Below are positions 46,137-55,976 of a stretch of DNA of 64,000 bases, one piece after another. Made by a program: the position numbers and the translations under genes. The stretch spans positions 1 to 64,000 of the forward strand of contig JABSPM010000110.1 in the NCBI GenBank assembly GCA_013215095.1, written 5' to 3'. This DNA is from Flavobacteriaceae bacterium. Lineage in GTDB: Bacteria; Bacteroidota; Bacteroidia; Flavobacteriales; Flavobacteriaceae. Every line of letters begins with the position of its first letter. The first letter of the stretch is position 1. The notes under the pieces are model-generated. The model saw nothing but the letters and a program-made list of their open reading frames with translations. It had not been told where the DNA came from and made no database searches.

Positions 46137-46930
46137 TACTTTATAAAAGATGCAATAATAGCAATTGTTCCAACAATCAAACAGTAGATTGAAAAATACT
46201 TTAATTTGCTTTTTTGTACAAGTTTAATCATCCAAGTACAGGCTAACAATCCTGCAAAAAAAGCGGAGATGAAACCTGCAGTTAGCGATATAGTGTGCGC
46301 TGTATTAAAGGTAAGATCACCACTCAAAATATCCTTTGCGATTTTGCCAAAAATTAAGGGCACTACCATTAAAAATGAAAAACGCGCAGCTTTACGCTTG
46401 TCATTACCCAATAATACCGAAGTAGAAATCGTTGCTCCAGATCTTGAAATTCCTGGTAGCATAGCAATAGCTTGAGATATTCCAATTACAAAAGCATTAG
46501 AAAAAGATACTTTTTTATCAGTATTTGTTGCTTTATCTGCCAAAAATAATAGCAATGCAGTGGCAATAAGCATGCAGCCAACTAAGGTGATATTACCACT
46601 AAATAAGGCTTCTAATTCAGATTCGAAGAATAAACCAAGAAAAACAGCTGGGAGCATTGATAATGCAATTTTAGCAACAAATTGGAGGTCATCGTTCCAT
46701 TGAAAAGTCAATGCACCTTTTAGAATTTCAAAAATATCTTTTCTAAAAATAACCAGGGTGCTCAATGCTGTAGCAAAGTGCAAGATGACAGTAAATAGAA
46801 GACGCTCTTCAGGAATACTATCGTCTCCTAAAATAGCTTTTCCTAATTCTAAATGACCGCTAGAAGATACAGGTAAAAATTCTGTAAGTCCTTGGATGAT
46901 GCCTAGAATAATTGAATCGATAAGTTCCAC
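46136..46930 (-). CDS. uppP: Undecaprenyl-diphosphatase
   Basis: A 264-residue inner-membrane BacA/UppP protein, which recycles undecaprenyl diphosphate for cell-wall and glycan synthesis. The two signature blocks are visible: GLTEFLPVSSSGHLELGK near residue 15 and PGISRSGATISTSVLLG near 160. Seven to eight membrane helices are predicted by eye. It lies between the DUF3098 gene (28-bp gap) and truB, in a run with ftsX. Confidence 0.96.
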   Translation of the reverse strand: MELIDSIILGIIQGLTEFLPVSSSGHLELGKAILGDDSIPEERLLFTVILHFATALSTLVIFRKDIFEILKGALTFQWNDDLQFVAKIALSMLPAVFLGLFFESELEALFSGNITLVGCMLIATALLLFLADKATNTDKKVSFSNAFVIGISQAIAMLPGISRSGATISTSVLLGNDKRKAARFSFLMVVPLIFGKIAKDILSGDLTFNTAHTISLTAGFISAFFAGLLACTWMIKLVQKSKLKYFSIYCLIVGTIAIIASFIK

Positions 46931-46958
46931 AGTGTCAAAGTATCAAAAATGAAACGTA

Positions 46959-47213
46959 CTATTTTTTGTCTAGATTTCCTAAAATGGCATAGATTTGAAC
47001 GCCAAAACCAATAAGTATAAGTGCTGGTGCTAAACGAATACGTTGCCAATGAAAAATTCCAGGATTAAACACATTAGGGTCGTCGCTTCCGCCGCCAGAC
47101 ATAAGTATAAATCCTAAGGCTATAATAGCCAACCCTATAAACATAAGTTTGTAATTCTTTTTTCCGAAAACGAAATTATGCTTAGTGTTTTGTTTGTGTT
47201 TTTGTTCTCCCAT
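46959..47213 (-). CDS. DUF3098 small membrane protein
   Basis: An 84-residue protein of the Bacteroidota family DUF3098. A basic N-terminus (about 25 residues) contains FVFGKKNYKLMFIGL, followed by two membrane helices around LMFIGLAIIALGFILMSGG and LAPALILIGFGVQIYAILG, with the GGGSDDPNVFNPGIFHWQR loop between. It is usually found between ftsX and uppP, as here. Function is unknown; the place suggests a link to cell-envelope synthesis. Confidence 0.9.
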   Translation of the reverse strand: MGEQKHKQNTKHNFVFGKKNYKLMFIGLAIIALGFILMSGGGSDDPNVFNPGIFHWQRIRLAPALILIGFGVQIYAILGNLDKK

Positions 47214-47363
47214 TTTTAATCAAATTCTGTAATAATAATTTTATATACAGTTTATTGCAAAATACACTAGGGGCTCATTATAGCGTTCCTAGGTATTTTG
47301 TAAGTGCAAAGTAACGGTTTTATTTAAAACAACAACGTTAAGATATTCTAAATTTTATCTTTG

Positions 47364-47626
47364 CTATCTACTCAAGCGTTGCATTAAAAAACATGATTCA
47401 ACGTCTTGTTGCTTAATTGTAGTTGTTAAACGTCCAATAGCTTCAATATGCGCTATGCCTTTAGGAGTTATCTGATCAATATTATTGAAACTACGGGTTT
47501 TCCAAAACGTGGGTTGTTGTGTTTTTGGATCTTTATACAGTTATATGTTTAATTTATTAAATAATTCAACTAATGCTGGGTTTGAAGCAGTGCAAAAGCA
47601 CTATAAAATATTAGTTTTTTTCTCAT
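47364..47626 (-). pseudogene. Broken small gene between ftsX and DUF3098
   Basis: On the minus strand ATG 47626 opens a short signal-like peptide, MRKKLIFYSAFALLQ. After a frameshift, sense continues as NPALVELFNKLNI, an in-frame TAA, then LYKDPKTQQPTFWKTRSFNN and ITPKGIAHIEAIGRLTTTIK to a stop at 47364. The last segment of about 58 codons looks like a true protein end. No family was recognised. It interrupts a gene order, ftsX-DUF3098-uppP-truB, that is normally tight. Confidence 0.45.
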
Positions 47627-47694
47627 AAAACGTTTATCTATAATCTGTTCATTGATTGCGTTATGCTATTTTTTATAGATGAACTGGTGCCAAA

Positions 47695-48573
47695 TTAATA
47701 ATACAACTGGTCTGTTTTAAGATTTAAGAAACGTTGTGTTGCAAAATGCGTACTCATCCATGTAATTAGTATTCCGATAAAGAAAACACCAGAAAACAGA
47801 CCAATAAGTAAGATTTGATGTCGTAATAGTTCTAATTCTGGGAAGGTTTTGTTTACGTAATATAGAACTACTACCATTCCAATCAATGCTAGGATAGCTC
47901 CAATAATACCCAATCGGATACTTCGATATACAAATGGACGTCTAATGAATCTCTTAGTTGCACCAACCATTTGCATGGTTTTAATTGTAAAACGTTTAGA
48001 GTATATAGCTAAGCGTATAGAACTGTTAATTAAAAGTACAGCAATCAATGTAAATATACCGCTAATAACTAATACCCAAACACTAATTCGTTTTACATTA
48101 CTGTTCATTATGGCAACTAAATCTTTGTCATACCTCACATCATCTACAAATTTTTTATTAAGTGTGACCTCAGAAATACTATCCAAACGTTGTCCAGTAA
48201 CGTAGTCTGCTTTTAAGTTTACATCAATAGAATTTTGTAATGGATTATAGCCCACATCATCTAAAAAGTCTTCTCCGTATTCACCTTTCATATAATCGGC
48301 TGCATCCTCTTTGGAAATGTAGTTAGCTTCTTTAACAAAGGTTGCCAAACTCAAACTTTTTTGCAATTGTTCAATCTCTACAGGTTTTGCAGAATCATCC
48401 AAGTAAATCGTTAGTACAACTTTTTCTTTGAAGTTGTCAGAAATAGTTTTTGCGTTTAATACCAGCATACCCAATATCCCTAGCAAAAATAAAACTAAGG
48501 CAATACTAATAACCACTGAAAAATATGAAGAAATTAAACGTCGTTTTTGATGTCTTTCAAAAGATGAACTCAT
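47695..48573 (-). CDS. ftsX: Cell division protein FtsX
   Basis: A 292-residue FtsX, the membrane part of the FtsEX ABC-like complex that controls peptidoglycan hydrolases at the septum. A short cytoplasmic N-terminus is followed by a membrane helix at about 20-42, a periplasmic domain of about 120 residues, and three more membrane helices. The block NSSIRLAIYSKRFTIKTMQM with VGATKRFIRRPF is the FtsX-type cytoplasmic coupling region. ftsE is not in the window, which is common in Bacteroidota. Confidence 0.94.
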   Translation of the reverse strand: MSSSFERHQKRRLISSYFSVVISIALVLFLLGILGMLVLNAKTISDNFKEKVVLTIYLDDSAKPVEIEQLQKSLSLATFVKEANYISKEDAADYMKGEYGEDFLDDVGYNPLQNSIDVNLKADYVTGQRLDSISEVTLNKKFVDDVRYDKDLVAIMNSNVKRISVWVLVISGIFTLIAVLLINSSIRLAIYSKRFTIKTMQMVGATKRFIRRPFVYRSIRLGIIGAILALIGMVVVLYYVNKTFPELELLRHQILLIGLFSGVFFIGILITWMSTHFATQRFLNLKTDQLYY

Positions 48574-48664
48574 AGTATGTGCTTGTAAGTGTAAAAATAT
48601 AAAAGTATATCTAAACTGTAAGGATTAATAACTAAAATCACAAAATATTGTTATAAATTGGAGA

Positions 48665-49579
48665 TTATGTGCTTTTGGTAGTAGGCGTTTTACCAATTAA
48701 ATATACCCCTATGAAAATGAGCAAACAACTCAATATTTTGATAAGGTTAATGTCTTGAGCATATGTACTATGTCTAAAAGCAAAAGCGTAAATAGAAACG
48801 ATTATAAATGTGATGGCAGGCTGAAAATAGACATAACTGCCATTTACAGATGGTGGTACATAATTAAGGGCGTAGATGTTAAATAAATAGGCTAAAAATG
48901 TTGTAAAGACGACCACAAAACCAACAGCGAAATAAGTGTTTGTGCTCCAGCTATAAAAGTCTGTTGCTATTACATCTCCGATGGCGACAGGAGCCACAAA
49001 GATTAGTCCAAATAAGAAGACCCAGCTAATTACTGTAATGGCATTGTATGTTTTCATGAGCGGTTTTACAATGACTAAATACAAGCCATAAGAACAGGCA
49101 TTTAAGAAAATATATACATTGCCCAAAATAGAACTAGTACCTCCAGATGTGTTGCCATAAGAAATAAGTAATATAGCTCCAATGCCACCAATGATAAGAC
49201 CTGAAATTTTATTGGAAGTGATTTTTTCTTTTAGAATAAAAGCGCTAAAAATTAAAACCATTACAGGTATCGAAGTAATGATAATTGAGGCATCAATAGG
49301 AGAGGTTAAATTTAAACCGTGAAAAAATAATAACTGATTGGTAGCAACGCCCAAAAGACCACATAAAATTAATCTAGGGTAATCTTTATGTTGTATCTGT
49401 TCTTTAATTCTTGATTTTAAAAGCCAGAACAATAGGAGTGCACCTAAAACACGTACAAAAATAAAAGCGGAAGGTCCAATTTTATCGGGCATTACATCTT
49501 TGGCAATAAGGTAGTTGGCACCGTAAATAATATTGGCGCCAAGTAGGGCTAAATGGGCTTTTAAAGTGTTGTTGTGCAA
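48665..49579 (-). CDS. EamA/DMT family transporter
   Basis: A 304-residue inner-membrane protein with ten hydrophobic helices in two EamA repeats, each of five helices (first from LALLGANIIYGANYLIAKDV, second from GLYLVIVKPLMKTYNAITVI). The family exports or exchanges small metabolites such as amino acids or nucleotides. The substrate cannot be predicted. It is a single-gene unit upstream of ftsX by about 90 bp. Confidence 0.92.
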   Translation of the reverse strand: MHNNTLKAHLALLGANIIYGANYLIAKDVMPDKIGPSAFIFVRVLGALLLFWLLKSRIKEQIQHKDYPRLILCGLLGVATNQLLFFHGLNLTSPIDASIIITSIPVMVLIFSAFILKEKITSNKISGLIIGGIGAILLISYGNTSGGTSSILGNVYIFLNACSYGLYLVIVKPLMKTYNAITVISWVFLFGLIFVAPVAIGDVIATDFYSWSTNTYFAVGFVVVFTTFLAYLFNIYALNYVPPSVNGSYVYFQPAITFIIVSIYAFAFRHSTYAQDINLIKILSCLLIFIGVYLIGKTPTTKST

Positions 49580-49905
49580 TAGGATTGGTTTAAGTCTTAG
49601 ATAATAAACATGCTAAAAGCGTTCAAAAGTAATTCTAAAATTTCACAAATGGCAGTTCTAGAAATATTAAATCTGAAATTGACGCTTACTTTGAGGATAA
49701 TCTTTAAAATAATTAGTGCTCAAAGAGAGATACAACTAGCAGTGCTAGCTTTGTAAGGCTTCATATAAAAAAAATAAATTTTTGATCAGTAATATCAGGG
49801 GTGTACCCCTCAAATTAAATGTGTTTTTTTGAATTCATGTTTTAAATATGTCCTATGGTTTTCCAGTTGAGAGAATAAACGTAAATTTGCAACTTCTTAA
49901 AAACG
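49580..49905. promoter_or_regulatory. Divergent intergenic region with leuS promoter
   Basis: This gap of 326 bp holds no gene. TTTT at 49859-49862 and TAAATTTG at 49882-49889, 19 bp apart, fit the promoter pattern for leuS, whose ATG follows 16 bp later. No T-box or other leader structure was recognised; the leader would be too short for one. Confidence 0.6.
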
Positions 49906-52779
49906 ATGAAAATGAAGTACAATTTCAATGAAATTGAAGCCAAGTGGCAAAAATATTGGGCAGAAAACCAAACGTTTAAAGCTAATAATGATTCAGATAA
50001 ACCAAAATATTATGTCTTAGATATGTTTCCTTATCCATCTGGAGCAGGATTGCATGTTGGACATCCACTAGGTTATATTGCTTCAGATATTTACGCACGT
50101 TATAAGCGCCATCAAGGATTCAATGTATTGCATCCGCAAGGTTATGATAGCTTTGGATTGCCAGCAGAACAATATGCGATTCAAACAGGGCAACATCCCG
50201 CAATAACCACCGAAACTAATATTGCAACATATCGTCGTCAATTAGATCAAATCGGTTTTTCATTTGATTGGTCGAGAGAAGTGCGGACAAGTGATCCTAA
50301 ATATTACAAATGGACGCAATGGATTTTTATACAATTGTTTAATTCATGGTACAATAATGATACAGATAAAGCCGCATCTATTTCTAGCTTGGTTTCAGTG
50401 TTTGAGACTGAAGGGAATGCTAAAGTAAATGCTGCTTGTGATGACGCGGTAAAAGTGTTTACTTCTGAAGATTGGAAGGGATATACTTCAGAACAACAAC
50501 AAGCCATTCTTCTGCAATATAGACTAACCTATTTGGCAGAAACGGAAGTTAATTGGTGTCCGAAACTAGGAACTGTTTTGGCTAACGACGAAATTGTTAA
50601 TGGCGTCTCTGAACGCGGAGGATACCCCGTAGTAAGAAAAAAAATGACCCAATGGTCTATGCGAATTTCGGCCTATGCTGAGCGTCTTTTGCAAGGCTTA
50701 GAAACTATTGATTGGACAGACTCATTAAAGGAAAGTCAGCGTAACTGGATTGGAAAATCTGTTGGAGCGTCGGTCGTTTTTAAGGTCATCGAAACTGAAG
50801 TAACTCCATCTTTGGATGTTAATGACACCCATTTGGAGGCTAACAGAAATTCTCATGATATTGAAGTCTTTACAACGCGTCCTGATACAATTTTTGGCGT
50901 GAGTTTTATGACATTAGCACCAGAGCATGACTTGGTTTCTAAAATTACAACTCAGGCACAAAAGGCTGAGGTAGATGCATATATTCAAGCGACCGCAAAA
51001 CGCAGTGAGCGAGAACGAATGGCAGATGTAAAGACGATTTCAGGAGTGTTTACAGGGGCTTATGTGGAACACCCTTTTACCAAAGCACCAATTCCAATTT
51101 GGATAGGAGATTACGTCCTAGCAAGCTACGGAACTGGAGCGGTAATGGCAGTACCTTGTGGTGACCAGCGTGATTATGATTTCGCAAAATATTTTAATAT
51201 CGAAATTCCAAACATCTTTGATGGCGCAGATATTTCTGAAATGGCATTTACCGATAAGAACAACACCAAAATTGCCAATAGTGATTTTATAAATGGAATG
51301 AACTATAAGAAAGCAACCCAGCGTGTAATTTATGAGTTAGAGCAATTAGGTCAAGGTAAAGGAAAGACCAATTACAGGTTAAGGGATGCCGTGTTTTCAC
51401 GCCAACGTTATTGGGGAGAACCATTTCCTGTATATTATAAGAATGGCATGCCCCAGATGATAGCAGATGAACATTTACCAATTCAATTGCCAGAAGTTGA
51501 AAAATATTTGCCAACAGAAACTGGAGAGCCACCATTAGGAAATGCTAAAACTTGGGCTTGGGATACTATTGCAAATGCCGTGGTTGAAAACATAAAGATA
51601 GATATGGAAACCGTGTTCCCATTAGAACTTAATACCATGCCAGGTTGGGCTGGAAGTTCACAGTATTTTAACAGATACATGGACGCACAAAACGATGATG
51701 CAATTTGTTCTAAAGAAGCAATGAACTATTGGGAACAAGTAGATTTATATATTGGTGGAAGTGAGCACGCTACAGGACATCTATTGTACGCGCGTTTTTG
51801 GCAGAAATTTATGTTTGATAAAGGTATGGTGAATCATGATGAATTTGCTAAAAAGCTCATCAATCAAGGGATGATTTTAGGAACCAGTGCCATTGTTTAT
51901 CGCGTAGCAGGAACCAATCAATATGTGTCCAAAGGCTTAAAAGAGAATTATGAGGTTGAAGCATTAAGAGTGGATGTTAATATGGTTAACGCCTCAGATG
52001 AAATTGATATCGAAGCCTTGAAAAACTGGCTGCCACAATTTAATGACGCTGAGTTTATTTTAGAAGATGGAAAGTATTTTGTTGGAAGAGAAGTTGAAAA
52101 GATGTCTAAGCGCTGGTTTAATGTTGTTAACCCAGATAACATTTGTAAAGAATATGGAGCAGATGCACTACGTCTATATGAAATGTTTTTAGGTCCATTA
52201 GAGCAATATAAGCCTTGGAATACGTCTGGTATAACTGGAGTGCATGGATTTCTTAAGAAATTGTGGAAGTTGTATTATGATGATAATGGATTAAAAGTTA
52301 CAGATGCTCAACCAACAAAAGACAACTTAAAGACCTTACATAAGACCATTAAAAAAGTGCAAGAAGATATTGAGAACTTCTCATTTAATACTTCGGTCTC
52401 TACCTTTATGATTGCTGTAAATGAGTTCAATACTCAAAAGTGTACAAGTAGAGATGTATTACAACCATTATTGGTGTTGATTTCACCTTATGCTCCTCAT
52501 ATTTCTGAAGAATTATGGCATGCTCTAGGTAATGAAGCCTCTATTTCTACGGCTGTATTTCCTGTGTTTGAAGCAAGTTATTTAGTAGAAAGTAGTAAAG
52601 AATATCCAATTTCGTTTAATGGTAAAATGCGTTTTAAAATGGAGTTACCATTAGATATGACTAAAGATGAAATTGAAAAAGCCGTATTGGCTAATGAAAA
52701 AACCCAGCAGCAATTACAAGGGCGCGAGCCTAAAAAAGTAATCGTAGTTCCAGGTAAAATTGTGAATATTGTAGGTTAA
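49906..52779 (+). CDS. leuS: Leucyl-tRNA synthetase
   Basis: A 957-residue class I synthetase. The HIGH-type block is FPYPSGAGLHVGHPLGY near residue 42-58. The CP1 editing domain includes TTRPDTIFGVSFMTLAPEH and YGTGAVMAVPCGDQRDYDF with the editing Asp. The KMSKR motif is EKMSKRWFNVV near 730. After about residue 140 there is an insert of some 50 residues (from NNDTDKAASISSLV) before the zinc-domain region, a feature of this phylum's LeuRS. The start ATG 49906 is followed by MKMKYNFNEIEAKWQKYW, the usual beginning. Confidence 0.97.
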   Translation: MKMKYNFNEIEAKWQKYWAENQTFKANNDSDKPKYYVLDMFPYPSGAGLHVGHPLGYIASDIYARYKRHQGFNVLHPQGYDSFGLPAEQYAIQTGQHPAITTETNIATYRRQLDQIGFSFDWSREVRTSDPKYYKWTQWIFIQLFNSWYNNDTDKAASISSLVSVFETEGNAKVNAACDDAVKVFTSEDWKGYTSEQQQAILLQYRLTYLAETEVNWCPKLGTVLANDEIVNGVSERGGYPVVRKKMTQWSMRISAYAERLLQGLETIDWTDSLKESQRNWIGKSVGASVVFKVIETEVTPSLDVNDTHLEANRNSHDIEVFTTRPDTIFGVSFMTLAPEHDLVSKITTQAQKAEVDAYIQATAKRSERERMADVKTISGVFTGAYVEHPFTKAPIPIWIGDYVLASYGTGAVMAVPCGDQRDYDFAKYFNIEIPNIFDGADISEMAFTDKNNTKIANSDFINGMNYKKATQRVIYELEQLGQGKGKTNYRLRDAVFSRQRYWGEPFPVYYKNGMPQMIADEHLPIQLPEVEKYLPTETGEPPLGNAKTWAWDTIANAVVENIKIDMETVFPLELNTMPGWAGSSQYFNRYMDAQNDDAICSKEAMNYWEQVDLYIGGSEHATGHLLYARFWQKFMFDKGMVNHDEFAKKLINQGMILGTSAIVYRVAGTNQYVSKGLKENYEVEALRVDVNMVNASDEIDIEALKNWLPQFNDAEFILEDGKYFVGREVEKMSKRWFNVVNPDNICKEYGADALRLYEMFLGPLEQYKPWNTSGITGVHGFLKKLWKLYYDDNGLKVTDAQPTKDNLKTLHKTIKKVQEDIENFSFNTSVSTFMIAVNEFNTQKCTSRDVLQPLLVLISPYAPHISEELWHALGNEASISTAVFPVFEASYLVESSKEYPISFNGKMRFKMELPLDMTKDEIEKAVLANEKTQQQLQGREPKKVIVVPGKIVNIVG

Positions 52780-52889
52780 GTTTAACTAAAGTTAGAGCCT
52801 TGGTCAAGGTGCAAATTGTTGTTTTTTATAGGCATTTGAATGCTGTTTTATGACGTCAATAGCATAGAGGTAACAAAATAATACGTTTA

Positions 52890-53171
52890 ATGGATAGACC
52901 ATTTTATATAGAGGTAATAGGTTTAATTGCTGCGGCACTTACCACAACGGCGTTTTTGCCACAGGTGTATAAAACGTGGAAAACCAAAGATGTATCAGCA
53001 CTGTCTTTGCCAATGTTATTATTGTTTTTTATAGGCATAGTATTGTGGTTAGTGTACGGTATTTATATGGAAAGTTTAGCCATGATTGTTGCCAATAGTG
53101 TTACAATTGTATCGTCCTTATTGCTACTGTATTTTAAAATAGCATATAGCAAAAGTATTACATCTTCTTAG
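52890..53171 (+). CDS. SemiSWEET sugar transporter
   Basis: A 93-residue protein with three membrane helices, a single MtN3/PQ-loop unit. The PQ motif is in TAFLPQVYKTWKTKDVSALS and the third helix ends LLLYFKI. Bacterial SemiSWEETs form homodimers that let sugars cross the inner membrane down a gradient. The gene lies 110 bp after leuS on the same strand. Confidence 0.92.
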   Translation: MDRPFYIEVIGLIAAALTTTAFLPQVYKTWKTKDVSALSLPMLLLFFIGIVLWLVYGIYMESLAMIVANSVTIVSSLLLLYFKIAYSKSITSS

Positions 53172-53408
53172 TCCAATAGAAACAATGAAAATTAATAGTT
53201 TAGGTTTACCTATTTTGACTCTGGTCGAAGTCTAATAATTACAAATACTGATTTTTGCTTATGTGTCATGTTTGCTTATATCACTATCTGAGGATAAAAA
53301 AGAGAGGTAAAGAAGAATTGACTTACGATTTTTAGTATATTAGAACAAATTTTAAAAACAATAGGGGTATATAACTTATCGTAATACCCCATAATAAACG
53401 ATAAAACA

Positions 53409-54134
53409 ATGAATGAGCCATTTGAAAATCCATTTGAGGAAAAAGGTGCCAATGTATTAGTTGCGCAATTAACAGAAGTTGAAAAAGCTGCATTTTACAG
53501 AAAAACATATACGCATGTTGCTGGTGGAGTCTTAGTGTTTATTTTGTTTGAATACATGTTGCTGCAAAGTGAAACTATAGTCAATTTTGCTATGTCTATG
53601 ATTGATGGTTGGCGTTGGTTATTAATGCTTGGCGGGTTTATGTTAGTGACAAGTTATGCCGAAAGCATGGCAATGAAGACAGGAGATAAGAATAAGCAAT
53701 ATTTGGCATACGGCTTATATATCTTTGCGCAGGCATTTATCTTTGTACCCCTTTTATATATTGCTCTATATTATATGGATTCTGGTATGGAAGTCTTAAA
53801 TCAAGCAGCTATTGTTACACTCTCCTTGTTTACAGGACTTTCTGCAGTAGTTTTAATCAGTAAAAAAGACTTTTCTTTTCTGAGGTCTATATTAACTATA
53901 GGGTTTTTTATAGCTCTTGGTTTAATCGTGGCAGGGATGCTTTTCGGTTTTGACCTAGGTTTATGGTTTTCTGTAGGGATGTGTGGTTTAGCAGCAGGTT
54001 CTATTTTGTATCAAACGTCTAATATGGTGCATAAATATACTATGGAAGATTACATTCCGGCTGCTATTGGATTGTTTGCTTCTTTAATGTTGCTGTTTTG
54101 GTATGTATTGCGTATTTTTATGTCAAGAGACTAA
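53409..54134 (+). CDS. Bax inhibitor-1/YccA family membrane protein
   Basis: A 241-residue protein with seven hydrophobic helices and a polar N-terminus of about 40 residues (EVEKAAFYRKTYTHVAGGVL). The family (BI-1, YccA, YetJ) includes pH-dependent calcium leak channels and modulators of the FtsH protease. The DYIPAAIGLFASLMLLFWYV end is typical. The substrate or partner is not evident. Confidence 0.92.
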   Translation: MNEPFENPFEEKGANVLVAQLTEVEKAAFYRKTYTHVAGGVLVFILFEYMLLQSETIVNFAMSMIDGWRWLLMLGGFMLVTSYAESMAMKTGDKNKQYLAYGLYIFAQAFIFVPLLYIALYYMDSGMEVLNQAAIVTLSLFTGLSAVVLISKKDFSFLRSILTIGFFIALGLIVAGMLFGFDLGLWFSVGMCGLAAGSILYQTSNMVHKYTMEDYIPAAIGLFASLMLLFWYVLRIFMSRD

Positions 54135-54276
54135 AAAAATGATAGGATAAAAGCAAGGGTTCTTGATGTAGTCAGGAGTTCTTACTTTTTAATGAACTGC
54201 CAAAATTTCACCTTGTTTATTTGGCTTTGTTTTTGATGGATATTTGTTAGATGTATAATTATAAATTAAAACATAT

Positions 54277-54978
54277 ATGGGACTAGGAATGGAGTATTAT
54301 ATCCTCATTGGAGGAATTATGTTAATAAGTTGGTTGGTTAGCAGTACACTAAAACGTAAGTTTGATACATATTCAAAAATTTACTTACGTAATGGTATGA
54401 CTGGTGCTGAGATTGCGGAGAAAATGTTAGCAGACCATGGAATTTATGATGTAAAAGTGGTGTCTACTTCTGGGCGGTTGACAGACCATTATAATCCAAA
54501 AGATAAAACAGTTAACTTAAGTGAGTCAGTCTATAATCAACGTAATGCCGCAGCAGCAGCTGTTGCAGCACATGAATGCGGGCATGCGGTGCAACATGCG
54601 CAAGCGTATAGTTGGTTGCAAATGCGTTCCCAACTAGTGCCCATCGTACAAGTGTCATCAGGAATGTCACAATGGTTGATTATTGGTGGTCTTGTTTTGG
54701 GAGCAGCTGCAGGTTTTGGTTTTGGGTATTGGGTGGCTATAGCTGGATTGGTGATGATGGGGTTTGCAACCTTATTTAGTTTTGTGACACTTCCAGTGGA
54801 GTATGATGCAAGTAACAGAGCTTTAGCATGGCTAAAACATAAACATATGCTGTCTCAAGAAGAGTATAGAGGTGCTGAAGATGCGTTAAAATGGGCAGCA
54901 CGAACCTATTTGGTTGCAGCTATTGGCGCTTTAGCATCATTAGTCTATTGGGCATATCAAGTGTTCGGTAGAGATTAA
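54277..54978 (+). CDS. Membrane zinc metallopeptidase of the YugP family
   Basis: A 233-residue membrane protein of the YugP-type neutral zinc peptidase family. An N-terminal membrane helix is followed by a catalytic part with H99-E100-x-x-H103 (AHECGHAVQH), then two membrane helices and LPVEYDASNRALAWL, whose Glu is the probable third zinc ligand. Two in-frame starts are possible (54277 and 54289). The natural substrate is unknown. It follows the BI-1 gene by 142 bp. Confidence 0.9.
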   Translation: MGLGMEYYILIGGIMLISWLVSSTLKRKFDTYSKIYLRNGMTGAEIAEKMLADHGIYDVKVVSTSGRLTDHYNPKDKTVNLSESVYNQRNAAAAAVAAHECGHAVQHAQAYSWLQMRSQLVPIVQVSSGMSQWLIIGGLVLGAAAGFGFGYWVAIAGLVMMGFATLFSFVTLPVEYDASNRALAWLKHKHMLSQEEYRGAEDALKWAARTYLVAAIGALASLVYWAYQVFGRD

Positions 54979-55195
54979 ACAGCTATGCGAAGAAATATAG
55001 TGTCATACTTAGTGTGTATTAAGTTCTTTTTATAGACTATGCAAACGAACAATTATATTAACTTACAAGTTATTTAATACAAGAAATTAAATGCCTAATT
55101 TGACATGATATTGGATAACAATTTCCAGCATATTATATAGAACTTATAATTTATCTTGTATTTAAGTAGTAATGGCATGTTAAATAAAGTAAAAT

Positions 55196-55830
55196 ATGAA
55201 TAACATAAGACTAGTGTTTCTTGCACTATTGATGGTTAACTTTTTAGACGCCCAAATAAAAGCAGTTACTGAAAATGGTGATGAAGTTGTTCTATATGAG
55301 GAAGGGACTTGGAGATATCTAAATGAAGATGACTTAGAAATAAAAGAAATTCCTCTAAATTCTAGAACATTTCAAAAGCCTAATACTTCAACGTTTTTAT
55401 TGAAAAGTAACAAGTTAAATATTGGGATTTATTTAAACCCAAAAAATGGTTGTTTAAAAAGGCAACGGAAAATATAGATGCAGAATACGAGTTTCAATTA
55501 AAAGAAGAAGATTTATATGGGATGGTCATTGCCGAAAAAGTTGAAATTCCTTTAGAAACATTAAAATCAATTGCGTTAGAAAATGGAAGGTCAGTTGCTC
55601 CTGATTTAACTATTGTAAAAGAAGAGTATAGAATTGTAAATGGTATAAAAGTTCTTTGTCTTCAGATGAGCGGAACCATGCAGGGTATTAAAGTAGTCTA
55701 TTACGGCTACTATTACTCCAATGCTAATGGGACAATTCAATTCATAACATATACTGCACAGAATTTGCTAGACCGCTATAGTCCAGAAAGCGAAAAATTT
55801 CTGAATGGACTTGTTGAAATCGTTGATTAA
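55196..55830 (+). pseudogene. Secreted protein gene split by a -1 frameshift
   Basis: The first part (from 55196) has a signal peptide MNNIRLVFLALLMVNFLDAQ and IKAVTENGDEVVLYEEGTWRY, a strand pattern common in secreted flavobacterial proteins. It stops at 55477. Sense continues one base back from about 55440: WLFKKATENIDAEYEFQLKE and on to 55830 with VYYGYYYSNANGTIQF. Joined, they make one protein of about 211 residues. The break is at C CCA AAA (55438-55444), which has the X XXY YYZ form of a -1 slippery site. It could be a mutation, a read error in an A-run or programmed frameshifting. No named family was recognised. Confidence 0.65.
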
Positions 55831-55976
55831 TTAAAATTCATATCACTATAATTAGAAATAACATAAGATATATGTGTTAATTTAAGTACCAATATAGTAA
55901 TAGAAAAGATTAAAGCAAATAGCCAATTCTATGTAACTGATAGCGATATGTAATTGAGGCTGTAAAATAATTCTAG

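Noticed and set aside
49580-49905. Possible T-box or attenuator before leuS
   Set aside because: The putative transcription start leaves only a very short leader; no specifier or antiterminator fold is visible, and T-boxes are not typical of this phylum.
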